The position numbers and the translations under genes were made by a program. Below are positions 1-11,102 of a DNA stretch of 64,000 nucleotides, piece after piece. Under the pieces are notes generated by a model. That model did not search any database. It saw only the letters and a list, made by a program, of their open reading frames with translations, and was not told where the DNA came from. Numbering within the stretch: the stretch's first letter is position 1; every line of letters starts with the position of its first letter. This DNA comes from Channallabes apus (taxonomy: Eukaryota > Chordata > Actinopteri > Siluriformes > Clariidae). The stretch lies in contig CM060104.1 of the NCBI GenBank assembly GCA_030522415.1, positions 28,604,931 to 28,668,930 on the forward strand, in the 5' to 3' direction.

Positions 1-940
1 CACACACACACACACCTTCTTTTACACCTAAACCTCACTTCCTGATGTTTGTATTATCTTTAAAGACACTTCCTGAAGTAATAAAGTTTTTTGTAATAAT
101 TCCCTTTCCTCTCTCTCTCTCTGTCTCTGCATTAATCAGAGTCGCTCGCTGCGGCAGCACTCAAGGAGGTTAACCGCGTTAGCAATCAACGCTAAGTGGC
201 TAATTTAGGCTAATGAAATCATTAGGCCCCTCTCGGTGCTAACAGCACACTTCCACACCCTCGTACTCGCCGTAATTTGCCTCCATTACACATCACACAC
301 TCATCGTAATCATCAGAGTCGAGATGGTCTGACGAGCTGATTCACTCAGACTCAAATCACACACTTTACAGAGTTTTAGTGACAAGTGCGCTGACTCTGA
401 GGGGGCCTGTAGTGCACTCTTAATTTCCAAACCAAGCGCTAGAAATATTCGGAGAGGAAGCGAATATGGAACATGATGAGCTCCGCTCTCAGCAAAATGA
501 GGCGGAGCCACCAGAGGGCGCTGTGTCTCTGTGTTGCCAGCGTCCCGGCTTCGTCATGAGATTTGGTGGCTTTTTATTTTCCTAAGCAGCTTTATTAATA
601 TAAAGCCAAGTGACAAATCTATAGAATTTGTAATAAGACGTTAGTGATGTCCTGCACAGGTCTCCAGTTCACATCACCGCTTCTCAGAGCAAGTTCAGTC
701 GACTTGACCACAGCATGTAAAGCACAGGTGTCCAATCATCTCCGAAAAGGGCTGGTGTGTGTGTGTGTGTGTGTGTGTGTTTGCAGGTTTTCATTCCAAC
801 CGAGCAGAAGGCACACCCAATCTCACCTGTTTACGCAGTTGTCCGTGGTTTTCAATCAGGTGGACTATGAGGTGTGGCTTCTGCTTGAATAAAAAACCTG
901 GACCTACTCTACAAAAGACTCGACAGACCTGGTAAAAAGT
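1..940. other. vav3 intron 11, no exon recognised
   Basis: No conserved Vav exon or transposon ORF was recognised. The stretch holds a CA-repeat at the left edge, a CT-run near 110-130 and a (TG)n of about 27 bp at 755-781. Confidence 0.5.
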
Positions 941-959
941 CAACAGCCAACCTCTGGTT

Positions 960-1480
960 ACTCTAGTTCCCAATGATCAATCACGAATGACTATTGGTCC
1001 CACGGGCCAACTACAGATCTCTATTGATTCCAGTGATCGATCTTGGATCACTGTTGATCCCAACTAACCATTTCACATCACTATTGCGACCAGCAACCAA
1101 TCAGAGATCAATATTCCTCCCCATGACCAATCACAGATCACTATTGATCCCAACAACCAATTTCTTCCATCCATCCACCTAGAAACCTGTAGTCCAACTA
1201 GGCACCTTGGAGGCCAATGGTGACTATTGTGTTTATTCCCATTTTACAACTGTGGTAGGACCTTCAGTCAACATTCACATGCGCATTCACACACTACACT
1301 TTAGATCCCAATGACCAAACACAGATCACTACATTCAGTCACCACTATTTTCCCAATAACCAATTCCTGGTCACTTTTGATCCTAAACACAATGATGCCT
1401 TTTGTCTTAAGAATCAATCACAAGTTACTATTTCTCCCAATGACAAATCATCTATAACAACTGTTACCCAACAATCACAT
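960..1480. repeat. Degenerate minisatellite, CCAATCACAGATCACTATTG type, interrupted
   Basis: Units of roughly 30-36 bp recur with the pattern GACCAATCACAGATCACTAT followed by TGATCCCAA, strongly diverged. The run is interrupted at about 1180-1312 by a dispersed segment that is also found near 42700. Confidence 0.7.
1180..1312. repeat. Dispersed repeat segment shared with 42700-42815
   Basis: This segment and 42700-42815 share, in order, GTAGTCCAACTAGG, GGAGGTCAA-like, TTTATTCCCATTTT and GGTAGGACCTTCA, ending in CACACTACA. At 42700 the shared segment runs straight into a minus-strand tRNA-like SINE copy. It is therefore probably the distal part of an extended version of that SINE or of a companion repeat. 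Confidence 0.65.
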
Positions 1481-1524
1481 TTAAAGTTAATTTGTAACTC
1501 CTCACTGCCACAGACTTACTGTAC

Positions 1525-1593
1525 CTTCATGGCATCCAGAGCGCTGCGCAGGTTGCTCTTCTCCACAGCGTCATTAGTGTGTTTCACTAATTC
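1525..1593 (-). CDS. vav3: vav3 exon 11: DH domain
   Basis: This 69-bp, phase 0-0 exon has 23 codons: ELVKHTNDAVEKSNLRSALD then AMK. It continues the DH domain from YHLLLQ and matches the Vav3 pattern with ELVKHT and ALDAMK. The acceptor is GTTTAAACAG before GAA. The donor is AAG followed by GTACAG. A better-looking GTAAGT sits 5 bases further on but would break the frame, so AAG/GTACAG is preferred. The next exon (expected to begin DLAQYVNEVK-like) was not found in 1-1524. Confidence 0.92.
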
Positions 1594-1654
1594 CTGTTTA
1601 AATAAAACACATTTTAAAAAAACAAGCGAACTGGGCTAATTGTATTGAGGTAGT

Positions 1655-2240
1655 ATTGCAAAGTTTTTTGGTTTTAAAGGTTTTAATGGTAGCACCTGAT
1701 GGTTTTAGTGGTATTATCTGATGGTTTATACTGTATGTTGACCACAGATAGTTTTAATAATAGACCCTGATGTTTTAATGGTAGCATCTGATGTTTTAGT
1801 TGTAGAACCTGCTGGTTTTAATGGTTACGGACCAGGTGGTATAATATTCGCACCTGATGATTTTAGGCGGCACACACCTAACGAATTTGACGGTTTTAAT
1901 GGTGTTACCTGATAGTTTTAATTGTGACATTTGATGGTTTTAATGGCAGCATCTGATGGTTTTATTAGTAGCATTTGATGGTTTTAATGGTGACGTACCA
2001 GACGATGTTATGATGGATCGATGGGACCTGATGATTTTATGGGGTACACACCTGAAGGATTTTAATGGTAGAACCCAACGCTTTTACCTAATGGTTTAAA
2101 TGGTGACACCACATAGTTTTAATGGTAGCATCTGATGGTTTTAATGGTATCACCTGTTATTTTAATGTTAGCACCTGATGGTTTTAACGGTATCAGTTGA
2201 TGGTTTTAATGGTGACACCTGATGGTTTTAATGGACCTCT
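1655..2240. repeat. Degenerate minisatellite, GATGGTTTTAATGGTAGCACCT type
   Basis: About 22-25 imperfect units of 22-26 bp with the core GATGGTTTTAATGG followed by AGCACCT or TGACACCT. It lies in vav3 intron 10, directly after the exon-11 acceptor region. No coding potential. Confidence 0.8.
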
Positions 2241-2372
2241 AAGGGTGGTTTGAGATGAGCCCATGACCTCCTGGCATCATTATCGTAGAAGTTTATGGAA
2301 ACACAACAATATTATTCGTTTTCTGGCTTTCCATAAACATGCTCTACCATTTTTCACATTTATGCATAAACA

Positions 2373-2373
2373 T

Positions 2374-2410
<37 letters not shown>
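2373..2410. repeat. (CA)n microsatellite
   Basis: Perfect CA dinucleotide run in vav3 intron 10. Several more follow within 400 bp. Confidence 0.9.
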
Positions 2411-2411
<1 letters not shown>

Positions 2412-2539
2412 CAGGAGTGGAAGCGATATCTCAGTGTCAGCGGTTTGGAATGGAAATGAGAAATAAGATTGTTTGAGCAGTGCGAGATTGCCTTCTGGGT
2501 GGAGTAAACGAGGCATCGAGGCCATGCTGAGGGATAAAC

Positions 2540-2541
<2 letters not shown>

Positions 2542-2603
<62 letters not shown>
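2542..2603. repeat. (TG)31 microsatellite
   Basis: Perfect TG run of about 62 bp, followed by a second run near 2686-2717. Confidence 0.95.
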
Positions 2604-2606
<3 letters not shown>

Positions 2607-2685
2607 TTCCCACCCGGCTGATAAATGGCTTCCCTTTGGCCTGCTCTATAGATTGCCACCAAAACTGTAGCTGAATCCCCCATAA

Positions 2686-2721
<36 letters not shown>

Positions 2722-3065
2722 ATCACCTGTGAGACACACACATTTTATTTATATAAATTTTTTGTTCAAAGAGTGAAAGAGGAAGCAGGAAAGCTTGGAC
2801 TGAACATTGGGAAATACATCAGCACTGTTTATCGGGGGGGGGGGCAGAACATGTTAAGAGCAGAGCATGATGGGATACCTGTCTGGGTTCATTTACTAAG
2901 AGATGTGTGTGTGTGTGCCTGTGTGTTTGCATTTGTGTGTGTGTATGAGAGACAATGTCAAAGAAGGAGAGAGACAAAAAAAAACACACAAAAAGACTAA
3001 TGGAGAACAAGAAAAAGCCTAGGTAGAGACGGAAAGACATGTGACAGGGAGACAGACGAAAATGC

Positions 3066-3088
3066 AGACAGAGTTAGAGGCACAGAGA

Positions 3089-3141
<53 letters not shown>

Positions 3142-3690
3142 ACAAACAGAAAGACAGACAGGTTAAGAGAGAGAGAGAGAGAGAACGATGGAGAGACAAT
3201 CAGAAAAAGAAAGGCTGAGAGTCAGATTGACAGGCGGACACCCGACCAGACAAAGTGAGAGACAGACAAAGAAAGACCAGCACATAGAGAGACAGCAATG
3301 GTGACAGGAATAGACAGAAAAAGACAAAAAGTGATAGAGAGAATAAGAGAGAGAGAGAAAGAGAGAGAGACAGGCACAGGCAGAGAGACCAACAGAGAGG
3401 AGAGAGACAAAAAGACAAAGGGATTGAAACAGAGTGACATGGAGAGACACAGCTAAAGAAAAACACAAAAGAATGAACAGATACACAGACAGATAGAAAC
3501 TAAGGCATGAGAAGACAAAGAGAGACAGACAGACAGAGAGTAATGGGAGGGAGACAGACAGCTGCAAGGCACAAACAGACATAGAGACACTTACAGATGG
3601 ACAGCCAGAGAGAGAGACAGACAAAAAAAAAGTGAGAGACAGTTAAAATGAGACAGGGAGAGAGAGAGATGTTCATGAGCAGCGGAGGAG
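3066..3690. repeat. GA-rich purine tract, (GA)n / GACAGACA
   Basis: About 620 bp of purine-rich sequence. A near-pure GA run at 3080-3137 leads into degenerate AGAGAGACAGACA tetramers. The long Ser/Leu/Cys-rich reading frames on the minus strand are by-products of this composition. Confidence 0.85.
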
Positions 3691-3772
3691 AGAAACAGGT
3701 TAAAGCAGTGTGCACACATCAACACACTCCATCTACCTGACTCTCCCTCCACTGGAGCAAAGAGCACTCTGT

Positions 3773-3775
<3 letters not shown>

Positions 3776-3810
<35 letters not shown>
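3776..3810. repeat. (CA)n microsatellite
   Basis: CA run of about 34 bp in vav3 intron 10. Confidence 0.9.
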
Positions 3811-3811
<1 letters not shown>

Positions 3812-3829
3812 ATGCTAATGTTATACTAT

Positions 3830-4830
3830 CCTACAGCCTAACACCTTTAATAAGGATATTCTTATACTGTATATCTGTGCCAGGAACAGAAAAGGATCAT
3901 GGGATTGACGTCTCGCCGCTCTACTGTAAAAACTTGAGGCAGCATGTGACATCAGGACGGGTTCGACTGACCGACAGGCTTCACTGAGACCAAAATGGGC
4001 GTGGCTCAAAACCAGGAAGTAGAAGTAGGTAGTGTAAAAGTAAGACGGAGACGCAGGTTGATAGGACGCAGAGAAAGAAATAATGCACAAAAAAGGGGCG
4101 GAGTCTGTCGTCTAGACAGATAAGTTTGAAGGACAAATATTCATCACTGACTAGGCGGGATTTTATCGGTGTGATCTGGCAACCCTGCCAACACGCTAAT
4201 GCGATTGTGAATAAAATATAAATGAATTATTATAAGGAATTATCAGAGTTTTGAAATAATCTGAATATAAGTAAGCTATTAGAATTCATACAGTTTATTT
4301 CTCTCACATACTCTCTCTCCATCTTTCTCTATTTCCCTCTCTCGTTTATTTTCAGATCTCGGCACGGCTCAGTCACACGGAGCATGAAGTACACTCCGCA
4401 TGTGATGTCTGATGGACAGCGAGAGCCTCGGTATGAAATATTAATGCCAGAACACATCGCCTGCCCTCTGTCTATCTCTCACGCACGTTCTCGCAGACTC
4501 TACCAGATGATGATGCTGCCCCCTAGTGGCTGATCTTACTCATGACGATTGATTCACTCGTCGTTTTCCTGGTTTATTTCACCAACGCTTCAGTTTCTGA
4601 CTCTTAAATCTTTATATTCTTAAATCTATAATATTGCAATGTGTTTTTTTATTGTAAGGAAGGAGTCTCCAGTGCCAGCGCTTTTTAGAAATGAATGTTA
4701 TTTAATGTAATGTTATATTAAAATAATGGTTTAGATTATGGTTCATCACACCAGTCTGTTGATGATTAACTTCCACGAAGTTGATTATTTTGTACTAGGG
4801 GAAACGAAGACAGAACAGGATGCTATAAAA
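3830..4830. other. vav3 intron 10, unique-looking sequence
   Basis: No exon or full repeat was recognised. A GCCCCCTAGTGG motif near 4518 is the sort commonly scattered in fish DNA. Confidence 0.4.
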
Positions 4831-4834
4831 GTGT

Positions 4835-4857
4835 ACACACACACACACACACACACT
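4835..4857. repeat. (CA)n next to the exon 10 donor
   Basis: A CA run of about 23 bp on the plus strand, which is UG-repeat in the vav3 transcript. It begins about 10 nt downstream of the exon-10 5' splice site. Confidence 0.85.
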
Positions 4858-4865
4858 GAGCTCAC

Positions 4866-4961
4866 CTGGAGAAGCAGATGATACTTTAAAACCCTTTGCA
4901 TCGGCACCACGAGGAGATCTCTGAGCGTGAACTTGCCGTTATTCGCTCTTTTAGAACAGAC
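4866..4961 (-). CDS. vav3: vav3 exon 10: DH domain catalytic core
   Basis: This 96-bp, phase 0-0 exon has 32 codons. It begins [20 protein letters not shown] and ends [12 protein letters not shown]. It is conserved region 3 of DH, the hallmark helix that contacts Rac/Rho; P-MQR-(V/I)-x-(K/R)-Y-x-LLL is the signature. The first residue is Val, where vertebrate Vav proteins as I know them usually have Glu. The acceptor is TTATCAG before GTC and the donor is CAG followed by GTGAGC. A UG-repeat of about 23 bases starts roughly 10 nt inside the downstream intron. Confidence 0.94.
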
Positions 4962-4969
4962 CTGATAAC

Positions 4970-6690
4970 ATAAAACACAAAAACCTCACTCCTGAGTTAG
5001 TGATGTGACGTCTGATCTGAGTTTACATGCACACAATGATCTGATAAGGTAAAGAAATCTGATTTAAGGAATAATCCAATCAAAACCTTTGCATGCACTT
5101 CATTAATCTGATACAGAGGGAAATCCCCGTGAGTCTAGACGAACCCGTCAGTAATCAGACGTCCTCCACTATTGATCTTTTGTAGTCACGCGAGACACCA
5201 TGACGACCGTCACAACAGCGCACGGCGGAAGCATCGTTAATTGACATTAGGCTACTTTGTACTTTTGTCGATAATAACATTCAAGGTGTACAGATCACCT
5301 GATGACATAATGGATCACCTGATGCTCTGTCACACAGATTATAGAGTAACCTACTGTAGCAACTGAAAGATTCTGTTCTGCTGATTATGTTCCTATGTAG
5401 TATGTCATGGCGGATTTCGTAAATTATTCAAAAGAGAAGTACAGTAAGAATGCAAAAAGGTAATGAGGATATTAATTTTCAGGAGTTTCATTTATTATCA
5501 TAACATAATTAGGAAATAATAACAGACGGTGTACAAATATGTGATTCCTCCCGGATTTGGTGGCGTTTCCTAGAGTTAGGATTAGCGTTCTCTCTTTAAG
5601 TGCTTCTGTTGCAAATAAGACGACACTTCATGAAATAATTACTAATAGTGACATCTTAAGCTGTTCTGGTGTTGAATCCCAAATAGCACTAAATGTAAAG
5701 CTAGTGCACTATGTAGGGTGTACAATCCCTTCCACACACCAAGTATCGGGCGTTAGAGAGGCATTTGCGATGTAGCCTTGTTTTAGTAGCTAGTTAGCTT
5801 CGTACGTGTCGTGGTAGCCATGAACAGAACAACAAGGATGGTTCTGAGGCGATTCGAAGTAGACTTAGAACGACTTAGCGGTGATTACTAAGAAAACAGA
5901 GAGTACAGTACAGTATGTGGGTTTCGGCATCTGGTAAGTAACGTCATCCAGAAGTGGGCGGAACCATGGGGGACTGACGTCATGACATCATATGTGAAAG
6001 GTTAATCAATGAGTGCGATCAATAACTAAAAGAGTAAATATCTACTGAGAGAAATGAAAGAAATTATTTTATTATTACTGCATCAATCATAAAGCGACTC
6101 CCCCCTTCCAGCTGATGTCACTTCTCCTGAGTCCTAGCATGGCCTTTAGGCTCAAATTATTGTTCAATCACAAATGCAAAGTCTTGCCAGTTTCCCAGTT
6201 GTGTATATTTTGAGCTGTTAATGTCATTAATGACGGCTGGACGAAACTTCAGTTTAACTCTTGATGATTGAAGTGCACACTGGAGACCTCTAGTGGCCAA
6301 AATAATATTGCTCTGTGCAGCAGGTGAACCTGTGAGGTATGCAGGGTACAGTATGAAATGACAGACATTTACATTTACCTTATTAAAGTAAAGTCAAATA
6401 AAGTTATGACGTTTTTACTGTAAGAACTTTACAAAGTGTATAATTTAAAACTGAACGTGCACATATACAGTGATATACAGTGCTGTTTTATAGTTTTTGC
6501 TTTTTTCAGTATAACAGGTACAGTATTTTATAGATAATAGTTAAAGGATAGCGGCTGTACACACTGACATAATGATATGTGTGTTTAGTTTTTGGTTAAG
6601 AATGGAAGCTCCACCCTTCCCAAATTTCATTAACATGCATTTCCAAGGCAGTGAAACTCAACACTGGGCTAGCTGACTAATATTAACATA
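4970..6690. other. vav3 intron 9, mostly unannotated
   Basis: No exon found. A stretch near 5670-5745 (TAGTGCACTATGTAGGGTG) looks like a common fish dispersed-repeat motif, family uncertain. Confidence 0.4.
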
Positions 6691-6699
6691 AGAGATTAT

Positions 6700-6910
6700 A
6701 TGTTGTTGGTCTTTCGGCTGCTCCCAGTAACGGGTCACCACAGAGGACCATCATGTCCGCACATACAAGCTTGGCACAGGTTTTTACACCAGATGCCCTT
6801 CCTAATGCAACCCTCCCATTTTATCCGGGCTCGGGACCGGCACTGCATCCAGTGGCTCGGGTTTGGGCACTGGCTGGGAATCGAACACGGGCCTTCTGCA
6901 TGGCAGGTGA
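6700..6910 (-). repeat. SINE-like dispersed repeat, CACCAGATGCCCTTCCT family, copy 1
   Basis: It reads, in order on the plus strand, CGGCTGCTCCCAGTAACGGG, GGTTTTTACACCAGATGCC, CTTCCTAATGCAACCCTCCC, ATCCGGGCTCGGGACCGGCA and GGGAATCGAACACGGGCC. The last is the reverse complement of a tRNA B-box-like GGTTCGATTCCC. A second copy sits at 38041-38311 and a tRNA-like fragment at 57170-57295. This is a tRNA-derived SINE type familiar from teleosts; the exact family name is not asserted. Confidence 0.75.
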
Positions 6911-7692
6911 AACAAAAAAAGTCGTCTGCACCACATTGTTTACATTTGAACCCCATTTTTTTCATCACACACATCACACACTGAATGGACAGCCAGTACT
7001 CACATATTAGGAGATATTTATGAATTTGACCAAACAATGTACTGGAATTGAATCTCTAACCACTCCTTTAATCTTATTCTTATTTTAAATAACCCTGATA
7101 AAATTAGGTTTTCTAAAATTAAACAAAGTAACCCTTATAAAAGAAGGTTAGAAAATGACTTTTTTATTTTTATCAATATTTGCATTGATTATTATTCTAA
7201 ATGCCATAAAAAATTAAAAGGCTGTACTACCACTGATAAGCAGCAGAGGGCAGAATGTGACCACAATAGGATTGTAAACTCCTACTGTATGCTATAATGT
7301 AAAGATTCTTAAAGCTTGTTTTTTTTGTTGTTTTTCTCAAACAGGTGTCACAAGCATGTATAAGGTTTCGCAGTATAAAGAGAAGAAAAGACATTTACTG
7401 ATTTAATGTACAGTTTCTCTAAACTGTGTCTAATTATTATTATTTTTAACATTTTTTATTATATTATTTTTTATTATATTATTATTATTATTATTATATT
7501 ATCGTTGACGAGTTAAAGAGTTTGTAGAAATAGTTAAAAGCTTAAAGTTTTTTTTTTTTAAAAGCTGATCAGCATCTGGCCATAACTGCTCCTAACCTCC
7601 CTTATACTTAACATTTTAATTTAATTTATGGTGGTTCAGTTTTCATAGTGTGCGTCCCATTCTTTTTAATAATCCATGATAAGTCCAGCTCT

Positions 7693-7694
<2 letters not shown>

Positions 7695-7754
<60 letters not shown>
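7695..7754. repeat. (TG)30 microsatellite
   Basis: Perfect TG run of 60 bp in vav3 intron 9. Confidence 0.95.
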
Positions 7755-7755
<1 letters not shown>

Positions 7756-8213
7756 TGTGGATTTTGGTGGCTGGTAGGTCGCTCCTGTGTCTTCCGCATA
7801 CTCTGTCTATACATAGTAAACTACTGGCTCTGTTGAGTGACGCGTATAGCCACGCCCACCTCGAGGGAAAAGCGTGACATTTGTCCAAAAAAAACGGTAA
7901 TTTCCGTGACGTAATCTGACATAATCATAACATCCCCTCTACTCAAGTTTTTTTATTTAATTTATGATGCAGGTTTAACTTCAGGCAAAAGTTTCATAGA
8001 ATTCTGTCCAGCCAGTTTTGCCTGATGCTGTGACAAAATCTGTCTGGAAAGACAGACAGACAGACAGAATGTTACCCAAGACTGGGTTTCTGGTCCTCCA
8101 ATGTAAAGAACGTAATGAAACGTAAAGATATCATTGAAAGTTCTGACCAATGTACAGACAAAACCTGTATTTTATTTATATAGATGATTTTATACTTAGA
8201 ACAAGCTTCTGAC

Positions 8214-8313
8214 CTCTAGTTTTTGTCTCACGTCCTCTTTTTCTTTACAGAGTTCATCCAGGAACGCGATGGCCGTCTCGACCTGGCTGCAGTACTTCCC
8301 ATAGATCAGTAAC
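8214..8313 (-). CDS. vav3: vav3 exon 9: DH domain
   Basis: This 100-bp exon completes Arg and then reads LLIYGKYCSQVETAIAFLDE followed by LCKEKEDVRQKLE. It matches the Vav DH stretch with ER-x-x-IYG-x-YCS-x-VE-x-A. The acceptor is ATCCTACAG before GTTAC; the donor is CTAGAG followed by GTCAGA, a less common +3 C. The exon ends in phase 0. Confidence 0.93.
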
Positions 8314-8456
8314 CTGTAGGATAAAGTACACAAAAAAAAAACCTGCAGTGGATGATTTCTTCACTAGTTCATAACAGAGGATATGTTACTAAAAATTCAT
8401 CATCTTTACTCATTAGAAAGTGTGTAGACAGGATGTGACCTCATACTGTACTGTAC

Positions 8457-8560
8457 CTCTCCTTGTAGTCGATGAAGATGTGGTAGAGGTTACTGGCACT
8501 TTGGTGACTGATGGAGTTCTGCAGATCTTGCAGCAGGCTCTTGTGCACTTTCACCAGGTC
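8457..8560 (-). CDS. vav3: vav3 exon 8: DH domain
   Basis: This 104-bp exon reads DLVKVHKSLLQDLQNSISHQ, then SASNLYHIFIDYKE, plus AG of an Arg codon completed by exon 9. It matches the Vav pattern of (E/D)-LVK-(L/V)-H, then NLY-x-(V/I)-FI-x-YKER. The acceptor is GGAACAG before GAC with almost no pyrimidine tract. Instead a long UG/CG-repeat begins about 11 nt upstream on the transcript. The donor is GAGAG followed by GTACAG. Intron 8, just after it, is only 143 bp. Confidence 0.93.
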
Positions 8561-8570
8561 CTGTTCCAAA

Positions 8571-8571
8571 T

Positions 8572-8606
<35 letters not shown>

Positions 8607-8616
8607 GCACGCACAG
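8571..8616. repeat. CA/CG compound microsatellite against the exon 8 acceptor
   Basis: A CACACGCGCGCACACA...CGCACGCACA run. On the vav3 transcript it is a UG/CG-repeat lying about 11 nt upstream of the exon-8 3' splice site, where a pyrimidine tract is expected. Confidence 0.85.
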
Positions 8617-8619
8617 CGT

Positions 8620-10060
8620 GATTGTGATATATTAAAAAACCTGAGTGAACTCGGTGTAGTGAGGAGGTCTTCTTACAGTACTGAACTGATTCACAGCTGT
8701 TTCACTCGGAGCTGCGTTCGCTCACATCCTGTGTGTAAATCCTGAAGGGCGTCGCCTTCATAACTAACCCGCTAGTTTGCTAAATGAACTTTTAATCACT
8801 ATTTAAGAGCAAGAAATAAATTAAAGCGTATTTATGAATTAACTGCTGAAAGCTTTTGCTATTCAGTGAACAGCTACATATATTTATTTTAAACATTTAT
8901 TAAATGTTGGTGGCGATTCATTTTTCTTTTTGGGTGATGGTTAATTTTTTACATATTTTTTTACACTTTCATTTTGTTCATGTGTAATTATAATTTCTAT
9001 TTTCATTTTATAATTACATTTCTAGCCTAAATTAATATCTTATTGTAAATTTAATAATTAGTTTAATTGTCGTGCAATATATTATATTATATTATACAAT
9101 ATACAATATATTATATTATATATTTCCCTGCATATCATACTGTGTATTGATGTGTATGTGACAGATAACGTTAAAATTTTTGCATTTTATTATTATTATT
9201 TATTTATTTTTATTATGTTTTGCTTAAACCTGTCTACTCTAAATCTCTAAGATTTTTACCTGTACATCAAAGAAGACACATAAAAAGCTTTTGAGTGCAG
9301 TAAGAGAACAAAAATAAATAATGATGATTAATGATAAATGATGCAAGTATGATGTGAACAAGTTACATTTTTGCTCCAAATATTGCACAATGTTTGGCAA
9401 AAGTAATTGCTAGTAAAAGCTTTATTTTTTGCAAATTTATTCAAAGTGTGTAGACATCCATGATCTCAGTCGTTGAAACCGCTTTCCTGTTTCATCTCTA
9501 CTTCAAATAAAAATTGTTCTTACCTCTTTACATCTCTTCCCTTTCTTCTTTTCAGTTGTGTTTCTTTTTTAACTATAATATCATAATCAGCCCTAGTCAT
9601 GTGACAAAATATGCCTTTTAGAAACAAATTTTGCATATTTAAAAGACTTCCAGTTTTATTTTTATTATAATGCAATAATTTGTGGTGAATTGTCATATTA
9701 GAGAAATTGTCTAAGCTAAATAAATATTCTAATGAACATTTAAACATCCACTACTAAACTGATTATAGGTTTCTTGTGAGATAAAATATAAGTTCAAATA
9801 TAAGTTATTGTGATCAAATATAGGTTATTTATAATTGCTTGTTACAGGCTTGTTTTGTTTTAGCTATAAATGTATTTATATTTATTACTTTAATTATTAA
9901 ATTATGCATTACTTTAAATAAAATTTTATTATTATGTATTATTTGTTATGTAATACATTTATTTACCATAATGACTGTGTATTTTAGTCTTTTCAACTTC
10001 TGCGTTAATTTAATATCAGATATTCAATACAATTAAAATTAAATTAAATTAAATTAAAAC
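8620..10060. other. vav3 intron 7: AT-rich, LINE 3' end fragment
   Basis: Very AT-rich with no exon. At 9121-9170 the sequence TTTCCCTGCATATCATACTG and TGTATGTGACAGATA resembles the 3' ends of the LINE copies at 23715-23766 and 63268-63330. It is probably a short truncated copy. Confidence 0.5.
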
Positions 10061-10069
10061 GAGACTTAC

Positions 10070-10138
10070 AGGAATGTTGATGAAGACCCTGTTGATCTCG
10101 GACAACGTGAGAAACTGCTCTAGCGGCCTGAGGAAGAA
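10070..10138 (-). CDS. vav3: vav3 exon 7: DH domain
   Basis: This 69-bp, phase 0-0 exon has 23 codons: FFLRPLEQFLTLSEINRVFI then NIP. It matches the Vav segment with the pattern F-x-x-PL-x-x-FL-x-x-x-E-x-x-x-VFINI between the first two DH helices. The acceptor is GCTCTCAG before TTC and the donor is CCT followed by GTAAGT, a strong consensus. No stop occurs, and reading continues into exon 8. Confidence 0.93.
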
Positions 10139-10913
10139 CTGAGAGCACAGAAACGTTTTAGCAGAGAAGAACAGCTACTTAGCTACACAATAGCAAAGAT
10201 TAATTATTCAATTGTGTGTGACCATAATCATAAAAACGGTAATAAAAAATAACTAATAATACTAATATTAATCGGAAAATGACACATGGCTGACTGGGGG
10301 GAAAACAACATCAAAGAACATCAAAGAGCACTCTAACCTGGACGTTCCATCTACATGACTTTATCAATAAAAATTCCATTCAAATCAAATTACATTGTAG
10401 CAACTTGAATTATTTTCATCAGCTTCTCCTTCAATCCAGTATACTTTGTTTCCTAGAGATTTAATTTTAGCTTAATTAGCTTTATTAAAGATTAAAAAAA
10501 AACATTGTTCTGTTTTTCTGTCTGTGATTTATATTTTATAACAGCAGTGATCTTTTACTACTACTACCACTAATAATAATAATAATAATAATAAAAAAAC
10601 AATAATTCTAGCAACCTCAGGAGCGAGACCCAGGTGCAGGTGCATAACCCGACTTTACAACTACACACAACTTTACCGGTGTAAAAATGTAGACACTTTA
10701 AAGATAAATTTTGGCTCCGGCAAGCTAACAGTAGATGACTGAACGCATGGCAGGTTTATGCATTTAAGACATTTATGATTTATATATTAAAGTAATAATT
10801 AAAATAGTAATTAATGGTTTTAATAATTTATTTATGATAACTTATCAGACTAAATTAGACTTGAGCAATGAACAGGAACGAGTGTGTCAGTGTGCGGTGT
10901 GAAGAGTATGTAC

Positions 10914-11000
10914 TTTCTCGATAGACTCCAGTGTCTCTGCGTACTTCTCCTCCGTCTGTCTGATCTCAGCCAGGCAGCAGCTCCTGATGTCTGTCTCCAC
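10914..11000 (-). CDS. vav3: vav3 exon 6: start of DH (RhoGEF) domain
   Basis: This 87-bp, phase 0-0 exon has 29 codons: VETDIRSCCLAEIRQTEEKY followed by AETLESIEK. It is the first helix (conserved region 1) of the DH domain, whose E-x-x-x-TE-x-x-Y pattern contacts the switch regions of Rac/Rho. RSCCLAEI resembles Vav3 closely. The acceptor is AAACAG before GTGGAG; the donor GTACAT is weak but GT-type. Intron 5 between exons 5 and 6 is only 102 bp and carries a short UG-repeat about 20 nt upstream of the acceptor. Confidence 0.94.
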
Positions 11001-11102
11001 CTGTTTCTGTAATCACATTACACACACACACACACATAAACATCGAAGAATACAGGATCCAATGTCATATGGAGTGGTGGGCGGAGCTTGTGCATGACTC
11101 AC

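Noticed and set aside
1..1524. Next vav3 exon (DLAQYVNEVK-like)
   Set aside because: No matching reading with splice sites was found. It should lie left of the window.
2280..3000. ORFs rich in His-Thr or Cys-Val
   Set aside because: Translations of CA/TG dinucleotide repeats. No conserved sequence flanks them.
3163..3624. 153-aa Ser/Leu/Cys-rich minus-strand ORF
   Set aside because: Complement of the GA-rich purine tract. The composition is dictated by AGAGACAGAC repeats.
6735..7037. 100-aa Cys-rich ORF resembling a zinc finger
   Set aside because: It lies over a SINE-like repeat, and the Cys spacing does not follow a known zinc-binding pattern.
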